A DNA stretch of 64,000 nt from Lampropedia cohaerens. Lineage in GTDB: Bacteria > Pseudomonadota > Gammaproteobacteria > Burkholderiales > Burkholderiaceae_C. The notes beneath the pieces were generated by a model. The model made no database searches and was not told the origin of the DNA. It saw nothing but the letters and a program-made list of their open reading frames with translations. The stretch's first letter is position 1. Every line of letters starts with the position of its first letter. Positions 39,213 to 48,782 of this stretch are shown piece by piece. The position numbers were made by a program, and so were the translations under genes. The DNA lies in NCBI RefSeq assembly GCF_001005215.1, contig NZ_LBNQ01000033.1, positions 124,001 through 188,000 on the forward strand, given 5' to 3'.

Positions 39213-41147
39213 GTCGCGTTCCCCGCAGGCGCGGGGATGAACCGGCATGCTTGTAGCTTTAGGCCGTGCTGCCAAAGCGTTCCCCGCAGGCGCGGGGATG
39301 AACCAGTCGTGGCGCTGTTCGCCGCTGTCATGGACGCAGCGTTCCCCGCAGGCGCGGGGATGAACCGCCGACCGCGATATTCCCAAGCTGCTGGCGCTGG
39401 CGTTCCCCGCAGGCGCGGGGATGAACCGATCGCAATATCTGCATCCCGGCCCCGCAGCTCGCGTTCCCCGCAGGCGCGGGGATGAACCGAACCGAGTAAG
39501 CGCCTGGCCGGTGTCCATGACGCGTTCCCCGCAGGCGCGGGGATGAACCGTTCGCTCTGTAGTGGTAGGGCGCAAAAAAGCCGCGTTCCCCGCAGGCGCG
39601 GGGATGAACCGCTGACACCACGCGAGGCCGAGGAAATGGACGCGCGTTCCCCGCAGGCGCGGGGATGAACCAGAGGCAGTGGGAGCGTGAGAACCCTATT
39701 GCCAGCGTTCCCCGCAGGCGCGGGGATGAACCGCGTATCAAGATGTCCATCTTCCCGGCAGACACCGCGTTCCCCGCAGGCGCGGGGATGAACCGCACAG
39801 ATCCAATGGCGCAAACTGACGCCCAAAAGCGTTCCCCGCAGGCGCGGGGATGAACCGCCGCTTGGCAGAGCGGCTTGACGTTCATCCAGGCGTTCCCCGC
39901 AGGCGCGGGGATGAACCGGACTGGCCTGCAGCGTTCGCAAATTCGGTCAAGCGTTCCCCGCAGGCGCGGGGATGAACCGCCCCAGTCGATACCGAAGTAC
40001 GGGCCATTCCAGCGTTCCCCGCAGGCGCGGGGATGAACCGTAGACGTTTCCAGCTCTCGATATCCCACTTCCGCGTTCCCCGCAGGCGCGGGGATGAACC
40101 GTCATCCTCCACAACCGCCAGCAGGCGAAGCAGGCGTTCCCCGCAGGCGCGGGGATGAACCGCCAGGAGGCGCAGGACGAAGGCCGACGAGGACGCGTTC
40201 CCCGCAGGCGCGGGGATGAACCGATGGAGGAGCAGACGTGGCACCCGTTTTACGAGCGTTCCCCGCAGGCGCGGGGATGAACCGGCTGCTTCACCACGAA
40301 CACCCTTGGAGGATGCGCGTTCCCCGCAGGCGCGGGGATGAACCGCGCGTTGTGCAGGGCGTTGAGGTCTTCTCCAAGCGTTCCCCGCAGGCGCGGGGAT
40401 GAACCGGCGCGTGTCACGAGGGCGTGGAGCTCCTCGTGGCGTTCCCCGCAGGCGCGGGGATGAACCGCGCACGCAGGAAATCGTTGATGCTCTGCCCACG
40501 CGTTCCCCGCAGGCGCGGGGATGAACCGCAGATGCAAAGCCTGCTGTCTGACCGGCTGGACGCGTTCCCCGCAGGCGCGGGGATGAACCGACCGGAGCAC
40601 GTATTGCATTGCCGCTGGCACTGCGTTCCCCGCAGGCGCGGGGATGAACCGATGGGGCACAGCCCCATCACAACCGGACCGGCGCGTTCCCCGCAGGCGC
40701 GGGGATGAACCGCTCACCCGCCATGGCGTGGACGTGGCCGAATAGCGTTCCCCGCAGGCGCGGGGATGAACCGCCGTAAAACCCGATCACAACCATGACA
40801 CAGCTGCGTTCCCCGCAGGCGCGGGGATGAACCGCATTGACGGGCATTGTGCAGGCTGAGCTGTTCGCGTTCCCCGCAGGCGCGGGGATGAACCGTCGTG
40901 GTTTTTTGCACCTTGCGAAAATCCGCGGCGTTCCCCGCAGGCGCGGGGATGAACCGGCCACAGGATTTTTTCCTGCGCGCTCTTGCGCGCGTTCCCCGCA
41001 GGCGCGGGGATGAACGCCGAGCGCCGCACCGCCCGCCCGCGCACCGGCGGAGCGTTCCCCGCAGGCGCGGGGATGAACCGCACGCCCAGGTGCGGTCGGC
41101 GTGGCCGCTGCTGCGTTCCCCGCAGGCGCGGGGATGAACCGGCAGCC

Positions 41148-41170
41148 AAACCCGCTTCGGCGGGTTTTTT
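41148..41170 (+). terminator. CRISPR spacer forming an intrinsic terminator (second)
   Basis: Spacer 41142-41173 contains an 8-bp stem AAACCCGC/GCGGGTTT closed by a TTCG tetraloop, with a run of six T from 41165. It is a textbook rho-independent terminator in the orientation of pre-crRNA transcription, close to the leader-distal end. Confidence 0.75.
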
Positions 41171-41385
41171 CATGCGTTCCCCGCAGGCGCGGGGATGAAC
41201 CGCCCGGGCGTGAGCCGGTAATCAGCTGCGCGAAGCGTTCCCCGCAGGCGCGGGGATGAACCGCGCGGGGACAGGTATGGGCCTGATGCCGTGTGGCGTT
41301 CCCCGCAGGCGCGGGGATGAACCGCGCGCCAACAATCTGCCGCAGTGGATCGAGCAGCGTTCCCCGCAGGCGCGGGGATGAACCG

Positions 41386-41673
41386 GTACGCAAGCGTGGC
41401 CGTGAGCGTTACCTGCCATTGCTGGCAGAGGCCCTGCAAGACCCTGACGAAATCTGGGTACGCATTGAATGGATTGAATCCGCCGCGCGTGCAGAAGTGC
41501 GCAGGCGCTATGTGGCGCGTTACATCATTGATGGGGAAGATGCGCCGGTGTTGCTGGTGTTTGAGCGTGGCCCCAGCGGCTGGGTGGGTGTGACCGCCTT
41601 CAGGGCAGCTGATCAGTCGCCGGATAGCTGGCGCGTGGGCGTGCGCCTGTACCGCAGAGCAAGCGAAGAGTAG
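41386..41673 (+). pseudogene. C-terminal fragment of Mu gpF-like head protein (PBECR2-type domain)
   Basis: 95 phage-derived residues, VRKRGRERYLPLLAEALQDP through EDAPVLLVFERGPSGW to VGVRLYRRASEE-stop. This matches the PBECR2-like nuclease-fold domain often fused to the C-terminus of Mu-like head-morphogenesis (gpF) proteins: an R-Y-L-x-L N-terminal helix, the D-P-D-E-I-W strand and the terminal G-V-R-L-Y-R-R. The frame is entered from a repeat, so the head domain and start codon are missing. The downstream gpG-like gene supports the call. Confidence 0.6.
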
Positions 41674-41796
41674 ACAAACGAAGACCCCGCACGGCGCCAC
41701 ATGCGGGGTCATTCCGGGTGTAGGGTCGGTGGACCTGGCGCGGCCTTCTCACCCGATGAACTGTGGCAATTTTGACATCGCAAAGGGCAAACCGCA

Positions 41797-41966
41797 ATGG
41801 CAGGCAGCAACATCCAGCTCAAGGCCGGCATCGTCATCGACGACCGCGAGGCGCGCGAGGCCCTGCAGCGCCTGGCCATTGAAGGCCAGACCGCACCGCT
41901 GATGCGCCAGCTGGGCGAGGCATTCCAGGAAAGTACGGAACGGCGATTCAGAAGCCAGACCGGCCC
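41797..41966 (+). pseudogene. N-terminal fragment of phage virion morphogenesis (Mu gpG-like) protein
   Basis: 57 residues, MAGSNIQLKAGIVIDDREAR through LMRQLGEAFQESTERRF and SQTGP, the typical start of the phage virion morphogenesis family (Phage_tail_S, Mu gpG), normally about 150 residues. The frame is cut by the CRISPR repeat at 41967. Following a gpF-like gene is the normal Mu-like order. Its last 33 nt follow an AAG and occupy the position of a spacer. Confidence 0.6.
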
Positions 41967-42056
41967 GCGTTCCCCGCAGGCGCGGGGATGAACCGCACCT
42001 CGGGTTGTTGTGTGTCTGTCATGCTGGGCGTTCCCCGCAGGCGCGGAGATGAATCG
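41967..42056 (+). CRISPR. Type I-E CRISPR array, leader-distal end with degenerate last repeat
   Basis: One canonical repeat (41967-41995), one 32-nt spacer, and a final repeat (42028-42056) with changes in its 3' half (GGAGATGAATCG instead of GGGGATGAACCG). Degenerate terminal repeats mark the oldest, trailer end of arrays, so the array ends here. Confidence 0.9.
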
Positions 42057-42572
42057 TTCAGCGGCGACCCGGTCAGTTACGACAGTGTGTGGCTGCAAAG
42101 GTTGTCTGTGCCCGTCACGCTGTCGGTCTCGCTGCCATTGCGCGGCGCGGCGGCAGGCTTTAGGTCGGTTTAACTGGGGCGCGAGTCACAGGCCTCCCCA
42201 GGGGGTATATCGTCTGTCCCGTTGATAGCAAGCCGTCATGGATGCGATGTTGGGCGCATACGCGTGTGCCTCGGACGCCGCTTGTTTGCGCCGGCGTTTC
42301 CCTTGATAGCTTGTGCGGCGGCAGGTCTGAACTTGAACGCGCGTGGCAGTCGGAGGGCGCGCGGCGGCGATTCGCCCCGCGGGAAGCCCTGGCGGCAGTT
42401 ACGCTACAAGGCGCGCACCCAAAAAGGGATAGAATGCGCGTTGATTTTTCAATGGTCAATCTGGGCTGCGCGCGTCGATGGCGCTGCTGCGGTATCGCGC
42501 CGGATTTGGCGTCATGAAAAGGCGGAGCAACCGTAGTGCGCGGCGCTTCGGGTTCAATTCATTGAGGTGTGC
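42057..42572. other. Trailer and cyo upstream region, no gene seen
   Basis: 516 bp between the last repeat and cyoA. Open frames here lack homology or coding character. A TAGAAT box at 42430-42435 could be the -10 of the cyo promoter, about 140 bp upstream of cyoA, but no convincing -35 is visible. The first ~35 bp after the degenerate repeat could be a remnant spacer. Confidence 0.5.
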
Positions 42573-43826
42573 ATGAGAAAAGCGACCCCCTTTGCCCTGA
42601 CGGTGATGGCATCCTTGCTGCTGACAGGGTGTGACTGGACAGTGATCAATCCGTCCGGCTACGTGGCCAGTCAGCAGAGTCGTCTGGTGATTTTTTCGGT
42701 GGCAATCATGCTGCTGATCATCGTGCCGGTGATTTGTGCCACCTTCTACTACGCATGGAAGTATCGGGAAAGTGCGAATGCCGAGTATGACCCTGACTTC
42801 CATCACTCCAACAAGCTGGAGTTGCTGATTTGGGGCGCGCCCGTGGCCATCATCATCGTGCTGGCCACGGTGACATGGGGGTCCTCGCATTTGCTGGATC
42901 CTTATCGTCCTTTGACGCGCATCGACAGCGATACGCGCATTGCTGGCGTCGAAGAGAATCTGGGCGCGGTCAAGCGCTTGACCGCTGTTGTGCTCGATCC
43001 TGATCGTGCCGATGACGCGCAGGCAGTGGATGTCAAGCCGCTGCGTGTGGAAGTGGCGGCGCTGGACTGGAAGTGGCTGTTCATCTATCCCGATTACGGC
43101 ATCGCGACGATCAATGAGCTGGCTGCGCCGGTGAATGTGCCAATCGAGTTTCGCCTGACGTCGGTGTCGACGATGAACTCCTTCTCCGTGCCAGCGCTTG
43201 CTGGGCAGATTTATGCGATGCCGGGCATGCAGACGCAGCTGCATGCGGTTATCAATGAGCCCGGCACGTATCGTGGCTTCTCTGCCAACTACACAGGCTG
43301 GGGGTTTAGCCAGATGCACTTCGAGTTCAAGGCGTTGACCGACGCCGGGTTCGAAGAGTGGATCAACGGCGTGCGCAGTGCGTCCCAGACGCTTGATCGC
43401 GCCACGTTTGTGGAGCTCGATCAGCCCGATCAGCCGAATGAGCGCGGCTTCATGGAGTACTTCGGCACGCGCTACTACGCCAGTGTTGAGCCTGACCTCT
43501 TTCATGCCATTCTCAATCGTTGCACTCGTCCCGGCATGATGTGCATGGATGAGATGATGCATATCGACGTGGCCGGAGGTGGTGGCATCGACAGCCTCGA
43601 TAACTACAAACGCCTGCGTTACGACAGCCGTCGTTCCATGCAGACGCAGCTGGATCTGGTGAAGTACTCCGGCATCATTCCAGGAGATCTCTGCACGACC
43701 GAGACGGTCGCGCGCGATTTGACTACGCCGGCGCGCGTCACGCTACGAGATGATGTGCAGCGCCTGCAAGAGGTTGCCCCGCAACGTGTCAGCAGTGCGG
43801 ATACGGCTGCGCCTCTCGCACTGTAA
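42573..43826 (+). CDS. cyoA: Cytochrome bo3 ubiquinol oxidase subunit II
   Basis: Lipoprotein subunit of the quinol oxidase, about 417 residues. Signal with lipobox LLLTGCDW, two membrane helices (RLVIFSVAIMLLIIVPVICA; LLIWGAPVAIIIVLATVTWG), then a periplasmic cupredoxin-like domain (VAALDWKWLFIYPDYGIATI; PALAGQIYAMPGMQTQLHAV). The Cys ligands of a CuA centre are absent, which indicates a quinol and not a cytochrome c oxidase. The C-terminus is extended relative to E. coli, with Met/Cys-rich RCTRPGMMCMDEMM. ATG 42573 follows GAGG. First of cyoABCD. Confidence 0.95.
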   Translation: MRKATPFALTVMASLLLTGCDWTVINPSGYVASQQSRLVIFSVAIMLLIIVPVICATFYYAWKYRESANAEYDPDFHHSNKLELLIWGAPVAIIIVLATVTWGSSHLLDPYRPLTRIDSDTRIAGVEENLGAVKRLTAVVLDPDRADDAQAVDVKPLRVEVAALDWKWLFIYPDYGIATINELAAPVNVPIEFRLTSVSTMNSFSVPALAGQIYAMPGMQTQLHAVINEPGTYRGFSANYTGWGFSQMHFEFKALTDAGFEEWINGVRSASQTLDRATFVELDQPDQPNERGFMEYFGTRYYASVEPDLFHAILNRCTRPGMMCMDEMMHIDVAGGGGIDSLDNYKRLRYDSRRSMQTQLDLVKYSGIIPGDLCTTETVARDLTTPARVTLRDDVQRLQEVAPQRVSSADTAAPLAL

Positions 43827-43844
43827 TTTCAGGAATACAACAAG

Positions 43845-45878
43845 ATGTCTGCAGCATTTTTCAACGACGCCGTGCACCCAGTGCTCGGGCGCTTCACGTT
43901 TGATCATGTCACCTTCCCGATGCTCAAGGAGCCGGTGATCATGGTGACTTTCATTGCCGTCATGCTCGGTGCCTTGGTGTTTGTTGGTCTGCTGACCAAG
44001 TACAAGCTCTGGGGTTACCTGTGGAGAGAATGGTTCACAACCATTGACCATAAGAAGATCGGCATCATGTACGGCGTCCTGGGGCTGGTCATGCTGCTGC
44101 GTGGCTTTGCCGACGCGCTGATGATGCGCCTGCAGCAGGCGATGGCTTCCGGCGGCAGTGAGGGCTATCTGAACGCCCACCACTACGATCAGGTGTTTAC
44201 CGTGCACGCGGTCATCATGATCTTCTTCGTAGCGATGCCGTTCGTGACGGCCTTCTTCAACTATCTGGTGCCGCTGCAGATCGGTGCGCGAGATGTGGCA
44301 TTCCCGTTCCTGAACAACTTCAGCTTCTGGATGACTACGGCTGGCGCGGTGCTGGTGATGATCTCCCTCTTTGTCGGGGAGTTTGCGCAGACCGGTTGGC
44401 TGGCGTATCCGCCGCTTTCGGGGATTGACTATAGCCCGGGCACAGGGGTTGACTATTACCTCTGGGCGCTCAACATCGCCGGCGTGGGCACGACGTTGTC
44501 GGGCATCAACATGTTGGTGACCATCATCCGCATGCGCGCGCCCGGCATGACCTGGATGCGCCTGCCGGTGTTCACATGGACGGCCTTTGGCGCCAACATG
44601 CTGATTGTCGCGACGTTCCCGATCCTGACGGCTACGCTGATTCTGCTGACCCTTGATCGCTATCTGGGTACGAACTTCTTCACGAACCAGCTCGGGGGCA
44701 ACCCGATGATGTACGTGAACCTGATCTGGATCTGGGGTCACCCCGAGGTCTACATCCTGGTTCTGCCTGCCTTCGGAATCTTTTCGGAAATCGTGCCCGT
44801 CTTTACGAAGAAGCGCCTGTTTGGCTACAAGTCGATGGTGTTCGCGACGATGGCGATCACGGTGCTGTCATATCTGGTTTGGCTGCACCACTTCTTCACC
44901 ATGGGTGCGGGGGCGAATGTCAATGCCTTCTTTGGCATTGCGACCATGATCATCTCGATTCCTACGGGCGCCAAGGTGTTCAACTGGTTGTTCACCATGT
45001 ACCGCGGCCGCATCAAGTTCGAAGTGCCGATGTACTGGACGCTGGGCTTCATGTTTACCTTCGTCATCGGTGGCATGACGGGCGTCATGTTGGCCATTCC
45101 TGCGGCTGACTTCGTGTTGCACAACACGCTGTTCCTGGTTGCGCACTTCCACAACACCATCATTGGCGGTGTGGTGTTCGGCATCTTCGCCGGTATCGTG
45201 TTCTGGTTCCCGAAGATGTTTGGTTTCAAACTCAACGACTTCTGGGGCAAGGTGTCCTTCTGGTGCTGGCTGATCGGTTTCTGGGTCGCCTTCACGCCGT
45301 TGTATATCATGGGCCTGATGGGGGTGACGCGCCGCGTCAGCCAGTTCCCCGATGCTTCACTGCAGCCTTACTTCATCGTGGCGCTGCTCGGAGGCTTGTT
45401 GATCGGGGCAGGGATTCTGGCGTTCGTGCTATCTATCGTCGTAGGCTGGATGCAGCGCGAGAAGACCCGTGACCTTACAGGTGATGCCTGGGGAGATGGT
45501 CGTTCGCTGGAGTGGGCAACCTCTTCCCCGCCGCCGGCCTACAACTTCGCGTTCTCGCCGATCGTGCATGACAACGATGCGTGGTGGGACATGAAGAAAC
45601 ACGGTGCCAAGTCACCACAAGACGGCTTTGTTCCGATCCACATGCCCAAGTACACCGGCATGGGGGTGGTGCTCAGTGCCATTAGCGTGGTCTTTGGGTT
45701 TGCCATGATCTTCTACATCTGGTGGCTGGCCATTGTGAGTTTTGCGGCCATCATTGGCCTGGCGATCTACCACACCTTCAATTACGACCGGGATTACTAC
45801 ATTCCCGCCGAAGAGGTCCGCAAGACGGAAGAGGCGCGCGCGCGGCAGCTGCAACTGGCTGCGCAGACGAGCCATTGA
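43845..45878 (+). CDS. cyoB: Cytochrome bo3 ubiquinol oxidase subunit I
   Basis: Catalytic heme-copper subunit (677 residues, about 15 helices) that reduces O2 to water and pumps protons. Heme and copper ligands are visible: His in [33 protein letters not shown] (CuB His and cross-linked Tyr), WLHHFFTMG, and [13 protein letters not shown] with the two heme-ligand His. The length and N-terminal extra helix fit the quinol oxidase branch. It starts 18 bp after cyoA with AGGA upstream. Confidence 0.97.
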   Translation: MSAAFFNDAVHPVLGRFTFDHVTFPMLKEPVIMVTFIAVMLGALVFVGLLTKYKLWGYLWREWFTTIDHKKIGIMYGVLGLVMLLRGFADALMMRLQQAMASGGSEGYLNAHHYDQVFTVHAVIMIFFVAMPFVTAFFNYLVPLQIGARDVAFPFLNNFSFWMTTAGAVLVMISLFVGEFAQTGWLAYPPLSGIDYSPGTGVDYYLWALNIAGVGTTLSGINMLVTIIRMRAPGMTWMRLPVFTWTAFGANMLIVATFPILTATLILLTLDRYLGTNFFTNQLGGNPMMYVNLIWIWGHPEVYILVLPAFGIFSEIVPVFTKKRLFGYKSMVFATMAITVLSYLVWLHHFFTMGAGANVNAFFGIATMIISIPTGAKVFNWLFTMYRGRIKFEVPMYWTLGFMFTFVIGGMTGVMLAIPAADFVLHNTLFLVAHFHNTIIGGVVFGIFAGIVFWFPKMFGFKLNDFWGKVSFWCWLIGFWVAFTPLYIMGLMGVTRRVSQFPDASLQPYFIVALLGGLLIGAGILAFVLSIVVGWMQREKTRDLTGDAWGDGRSLEWATSSPPPAYNFAFSPIVHDNDAWWDMKKHGAKSPQDGFVPIHMPKYTGMGVVLSAISVVFGFAMIFYIWWLAIVSFAAIIGLAIYHTFNYDRDYYIPAEEVRKTEEARARQLQLAAQTSH

Positions 45879-45899
45879 TTTGACGGAGTTAGCAAAGAT

Positions 45900-46544
45900 A
45901 TGACAGCCCCTACCGTTGGCGCTGCTGCAGGGCAGCGCGAGTACTTCGTCAAGGAAGACCCCCACGCCCATGACGGGCATGGTCATACCAACAACACCAC
46001 AGGCATCGGCTTCTGGATCTATTTGATGAGCGACTGCCTCATCTTCGCGATCCTGTTTGCAGTGTTCGCCGTGCTCGGGCGTAGTTATGCGGCCGGACCG
46101 GCGCCGGCCGATCTGTTCGATCTGCGGTTGATTCTGGTCAACACGTTCATGCTGCTGTTCTCGTCGATCACCTTCGGCTTTGCGATGCTGCAGTCGTACA
46201 AAAACAATGTGCGCGGCACGATTCTGTGGCTGTTGGTGACGGCTTTGTTCGGCCTGGCGTTCCTGGCTATCGAGATCTACGAGTTCCGCCACCTGATTCA
46301 CCTAGGGGCGACACCCCAGCGCAGTGCCTTCCTGTCGTCATTCTTCACGCTGGTGGGCACCCATGGCCTGCACGTGACGTTTGGCCTGATCTGGCTGATC
46401 GTGCTGGTGTTCCAGATCCGCAAGCACAAGCTGATCGAGGCCAACCATCGCCGCCTGATGTGCCTGTCGATGTTCTGGCACTTTCTGGACGTTATCTGGA
46501 TCGTGGTGTTTTCTTACGTTTATCTGATTGGAGTGGTGGGATGA
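45900..46544 (+). CDS. cyoC: Cytochrome bo3 ubiquinol oxidase subunit III
   Basis: Membrane subunit (214 residues, five helices) with a His-rich N-terminus (DPHAHDGHGHTNN) and the family segments GFWIYLMSDCLIFAILFAVF, SSFFTLVGTHGLHVTFGLIW and WHFLDVIWIVVFSYVYLIG. Its stop overlaps cyoD by 4 bp. Confidence 0.96.
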   Translation: MTAPTVGAAAGQREYFVKEDPHAHDGHGHTNNTTGIGFWIYLMSDCLIFAILFAVFAVLGRSYAAGPAPADLFDLRLILVNTFMLLFSSITFGFAMLQSYKNNVRGTILWLLVTALFGLAFLAIEIYEFRHLIHLGATPQRSAFLSSFFTLVGTHGLHVTFGLIWLIVLVFQIRKHKLIEANHRRLMCLSMFWHFLDVIWIVVFSYVYLIGVVG

Positions 46545-46945
46545 GCCAGACAAACCATGAACATGGCCATGACGCGCACGGCGCTTCACATGGGACCCTC
46601 AAGGATTATGTGATTGGCTTCGTTCTGTCCGTGATCCTGACGGTCATCCCGTTCTGGGTGGTGATGGCCGGTACGTTCGAGAGCCGCGCCACGACAGTGG
46701 CGGTGGTGCTGATATTCGCTGTGGCACAGGTGCTGGTGCACATGGTGTATTTCCTGCACATGAGCCCCAAGTCGGATGGCGGCTGGAACTTCATGGCGAT
46801 GATTTTTACAATCATTACTTTGGTCATCGCTGTGGTCGGTTCCATCTGGGTGATGCGCAACCTAGAGTCGCATATGATGCCGCATGCCATGCCGGGTGAG
46901 CAGCCCTTTGTGCCGCCAAGCGCGCGCGATGTCTCGCGCGAATAA
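46541..46945 (+). CDS. cyoD: Cytochrome bo3 ubiquinol oxidase subunit IV
   Basis: Small membrane subunit (about 134 residues) with a His-rich start (HEHGHDAHGASHG) and three helices (YVIGFVLSVILTVIPFWVVM; VAVVLIFAVAQVLVHMVYFL with the conserved HMVYFLHM; MIFTIITLVIAVVGSIWVM). It overlaps cyoC. No cyoE (heme O synthase) follows; the operon ends here. Confidence 0.95.
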   Translation: MSQTNHEHGHDAHGASHGTLKDYVIGFVLSVILTVIPFWVVMAGTFESRATTVAVVLIFAVAQVLVHMVYFLHMSPKSDGGWNFMAMIFTIITLVIAVVGSIWVMRNLESHMMPHAMPGEQPFVPPSARDVSRE

Positions 46946-47095
46946 ACGGCTCGACAGGTTTACCATCTCGCGCAGGCCTCGCCTGACCTGAAGCAGGTCA
47001 AGTGAGGCCTTTCGCTTCTGGCCTGTTGGTGCGCCGCATGGACGCTGCGCGCGCATGTCCCTTGTGCATGATTGAGAACTCGAGGAGCGTAAGAC

Positions 47096-47539
47096 ATGCC
47101 TGATCGTTATGCAGACAGCGCAGCGCCAGACAAACCGTTTGTGCTGCCACTGCGGGTTTATTGGGAAGACACGGATGCTGGGGGCATCGTCTACCACGCC
47201 AACTACCTCAAGTTCATGGAGCGCGCGCGCTCGGAATGGTTGCGCAGCAAGGGGATTGGCCAGGCACAGGCGCGGGAACAACTGGGCGGAATGTTTGTCG
47301 TAACCGAGCTGCAGCTGCGCTACCTTCTGCCTGCCCGGTTGGATGACGCCTTGCTCGCTACCGCCCGTGTGGCGCAGATGGGTAGGGCATCCATGCAGAT
47401 GCACCAGCAAGTTCTGCGCGCGGAAGCAGGCGGTGGCTCTACACTTCTGGTTGATGCGCAAGTGCGCATTGGCTGGGTGCAGGCCGACAGCCTCAGGCCT
47501 GCGCGCATTCCTCAACACGTTCAGCAATTGTTTTCATGA
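47096..47539 (+). CDS. ybgC: Acyl-CoA thioesterase YbgC (tol-pal associated)
   Basis: Hotdog-fold thioesterase, 147 residues. The catalytic Asp lies in YWEDTDAGGIVYHANYLKFM, the hallmark of the YbgC family, followed by ERARSEWLRSKGI. GAGGAGCGTAAGAC precedes the ATG. The stop overlaps tolQ by 4 bp, the standard ybgC-tolQ arrangement. Confidence 0.95.
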   Translation: MPDRYADSAAPDKPFVLPLRVYWEDTDAGGIVYHANYLKFMERARSEWLRSKGIGQAQAREQLGGMFVVTELQLRYLLPARLDDALLATARVAQMGRASMQMHQQVLRAEAGGGSTLLVDAQVRIGWVQADSLRPARIPQHVQQLFS

Positions 47540-48243
47540 CTCCCCAAACCGACATGTCGATTGTTCAGCTGATCCTGCACGCCACGTGGGTGGTGCAGGC
47601 AGTCATGCTGATTCTGATCGCCGGCTCGATCGCCAGCTGGGCGGTCATTTTCAAAAAGCGCAAAATGCTCAAGGACGTGCGCAGACTCAATGGTGAGTTC
47701 GAGGAGGACTTCTGGTCCGGCGCCAGTCTCAACGACCTCTACACCGCCGCGGTGCAGAATGCCCGCTCGGCGGGGCCTCTGGAGCGGGTGTTTGCCAACG
47801 GCATGCGGGAATATCACAAGCTGCGCGAGCGTCAGGTGCAAGATGCTGCGACGTTGATTGACGGTTCGCGTCGGGCCATGCTGGCCAGCTTCAATCGGGA
47901 GATGGATGCACTTGAAGACGGTTTGTCCTTTCTCGGCACCGTCGGTTCGATCGCACCCTATGTGGGTCTGTTCGGTACGGTCTGGGGCATCATGCATGCT
48001 TTTACGGGCTTTGCCAGCATGGAGCAGATTTCCCTGGCAACCGTAGCGCCAGGCATTGCCGAGGCGCTGGTTGCCACCGCCATGGGGCTGTTTGCGGCCA
48101 TTCCCGCAGTGGTCGCCTTCAACCGGTTCAGCCGGGAGATTGACCGCACGGCCATCAGGCTGGAGACGTTCACCGACGAGTTCACCAACATTCTGCAGCG
48201 CAATCTCAGTGCCAGCCACGCCAGCAGTGGTGCAGGTCATTGA
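47536..48243 (+). CDS. tolQ: Tol-Pal proton channel subunit TolQ
   Basis: Inner-membrane motor protein, 235 residues, three helices: ILHATWVVQAVMLILIAGSI, GTVGSIAPYVGLFGTVWGIM and LVATAMGLFAAIPAVVAFN. The conserved GLFGTVWGIM and ATAMGLFAAIPA motifs identify TolQ/ExbB. With TolR it uses the proton gradient to drive outer-membrane constriction at division. It overlaps ybgC by 4 bp. Confidence 0.95.
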   Translation: MTPQTDMSIVQLILHATWVVQAVMLILIAGSIASWAVIFKKRKMLKDVRRLNGEFEEDFWSGASLNDLYTAAVQNARSAGPLERVFANGMREYHKLRERQVQDAATLIDGSRRAMLASFNREMDALEDGLSFLGTVGSIAPYVGLFGTVWGIMHAFTGFASMEQISLATVAPGIAEALVATAMGLFAAIPAVVAFNRFSREIDRTAIRLETFTDEFTNILQRNLSASHASSGAGH

Positions 48244-48273
48244 CGATACGCCGCGTATTCGAGGACCACGAGT

Positions 48274-48711
<438 letters not shown>

Positions 48712-48782
48712 GCGCAGCCAATTTCTGAGGTGGACGCGGCAGCGTGCCCCGACCACTCACCAACGCTTTGGAATCCAGGCCC

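Larger units (their letters stand above)
36040..41385 (+). CRISPR. Type I-E CRISPR array, middle part (about 88 repeats)
   Basis: Same 29-nt repeat, orientation and 61-bp period as the leader-proximal part; from end-to-end distance about 88 repeats. Notable units: a tandem copy of three repeat-spacer units (37811-37993 = 37994-38176); duplicated spacers 36863/37473 and 36924/37107; a spacer at 37046 identical to the one at 27437 in the leader-proximal part; two spacers that are intrinsic terminators (39184-39215, 41142-41173). Repeats at 39277-39305 and the one ending at 39672 finish with A instead of G, and the repeat at 40989 ends AACGC with a 34-nt spacer. The last repeat (41357-41385) leads into phage DNA. 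Confidence 0.98.
41386..41966 (+). mobile_element. Second phage segment (Mu-like head genes) embedded in the CRISPR array
   Basis: About 0.6 kb between two repeats, holding the 3' end of a gpF-like gene and the 5' end of a gpG-like gene. The left edge is the base after a repeat. The right edge lies 33 nt after AAG (41931-41933), followed by a repeat at 41967. The architecture is the same as in the 7-kb segment, with spacer-sized identity at the joints. A GC-rich inverted repeat (GACCCCGCA...TGCGGGGTC, about 41684-41711) lies between the two gene fragments. Confidence 0.8.

Noticed and set aside
36040-41385. Plus- and minus-strand repeat proteins (AFPAGAGMN, VPRRRGDEP and reverse-strand equivalents) across the middle array
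   Set aside because: Same artefact of translating CRISPR repeats; no start signals or coding bias.
42573-46945. aa3-type cytochrome c oxidase
   Set aside because: Subunit II is a lipoprotein without the CuA Cys ligands, and a subunit IV of CyoD type is present; this is a bo3 quinol oxidase.
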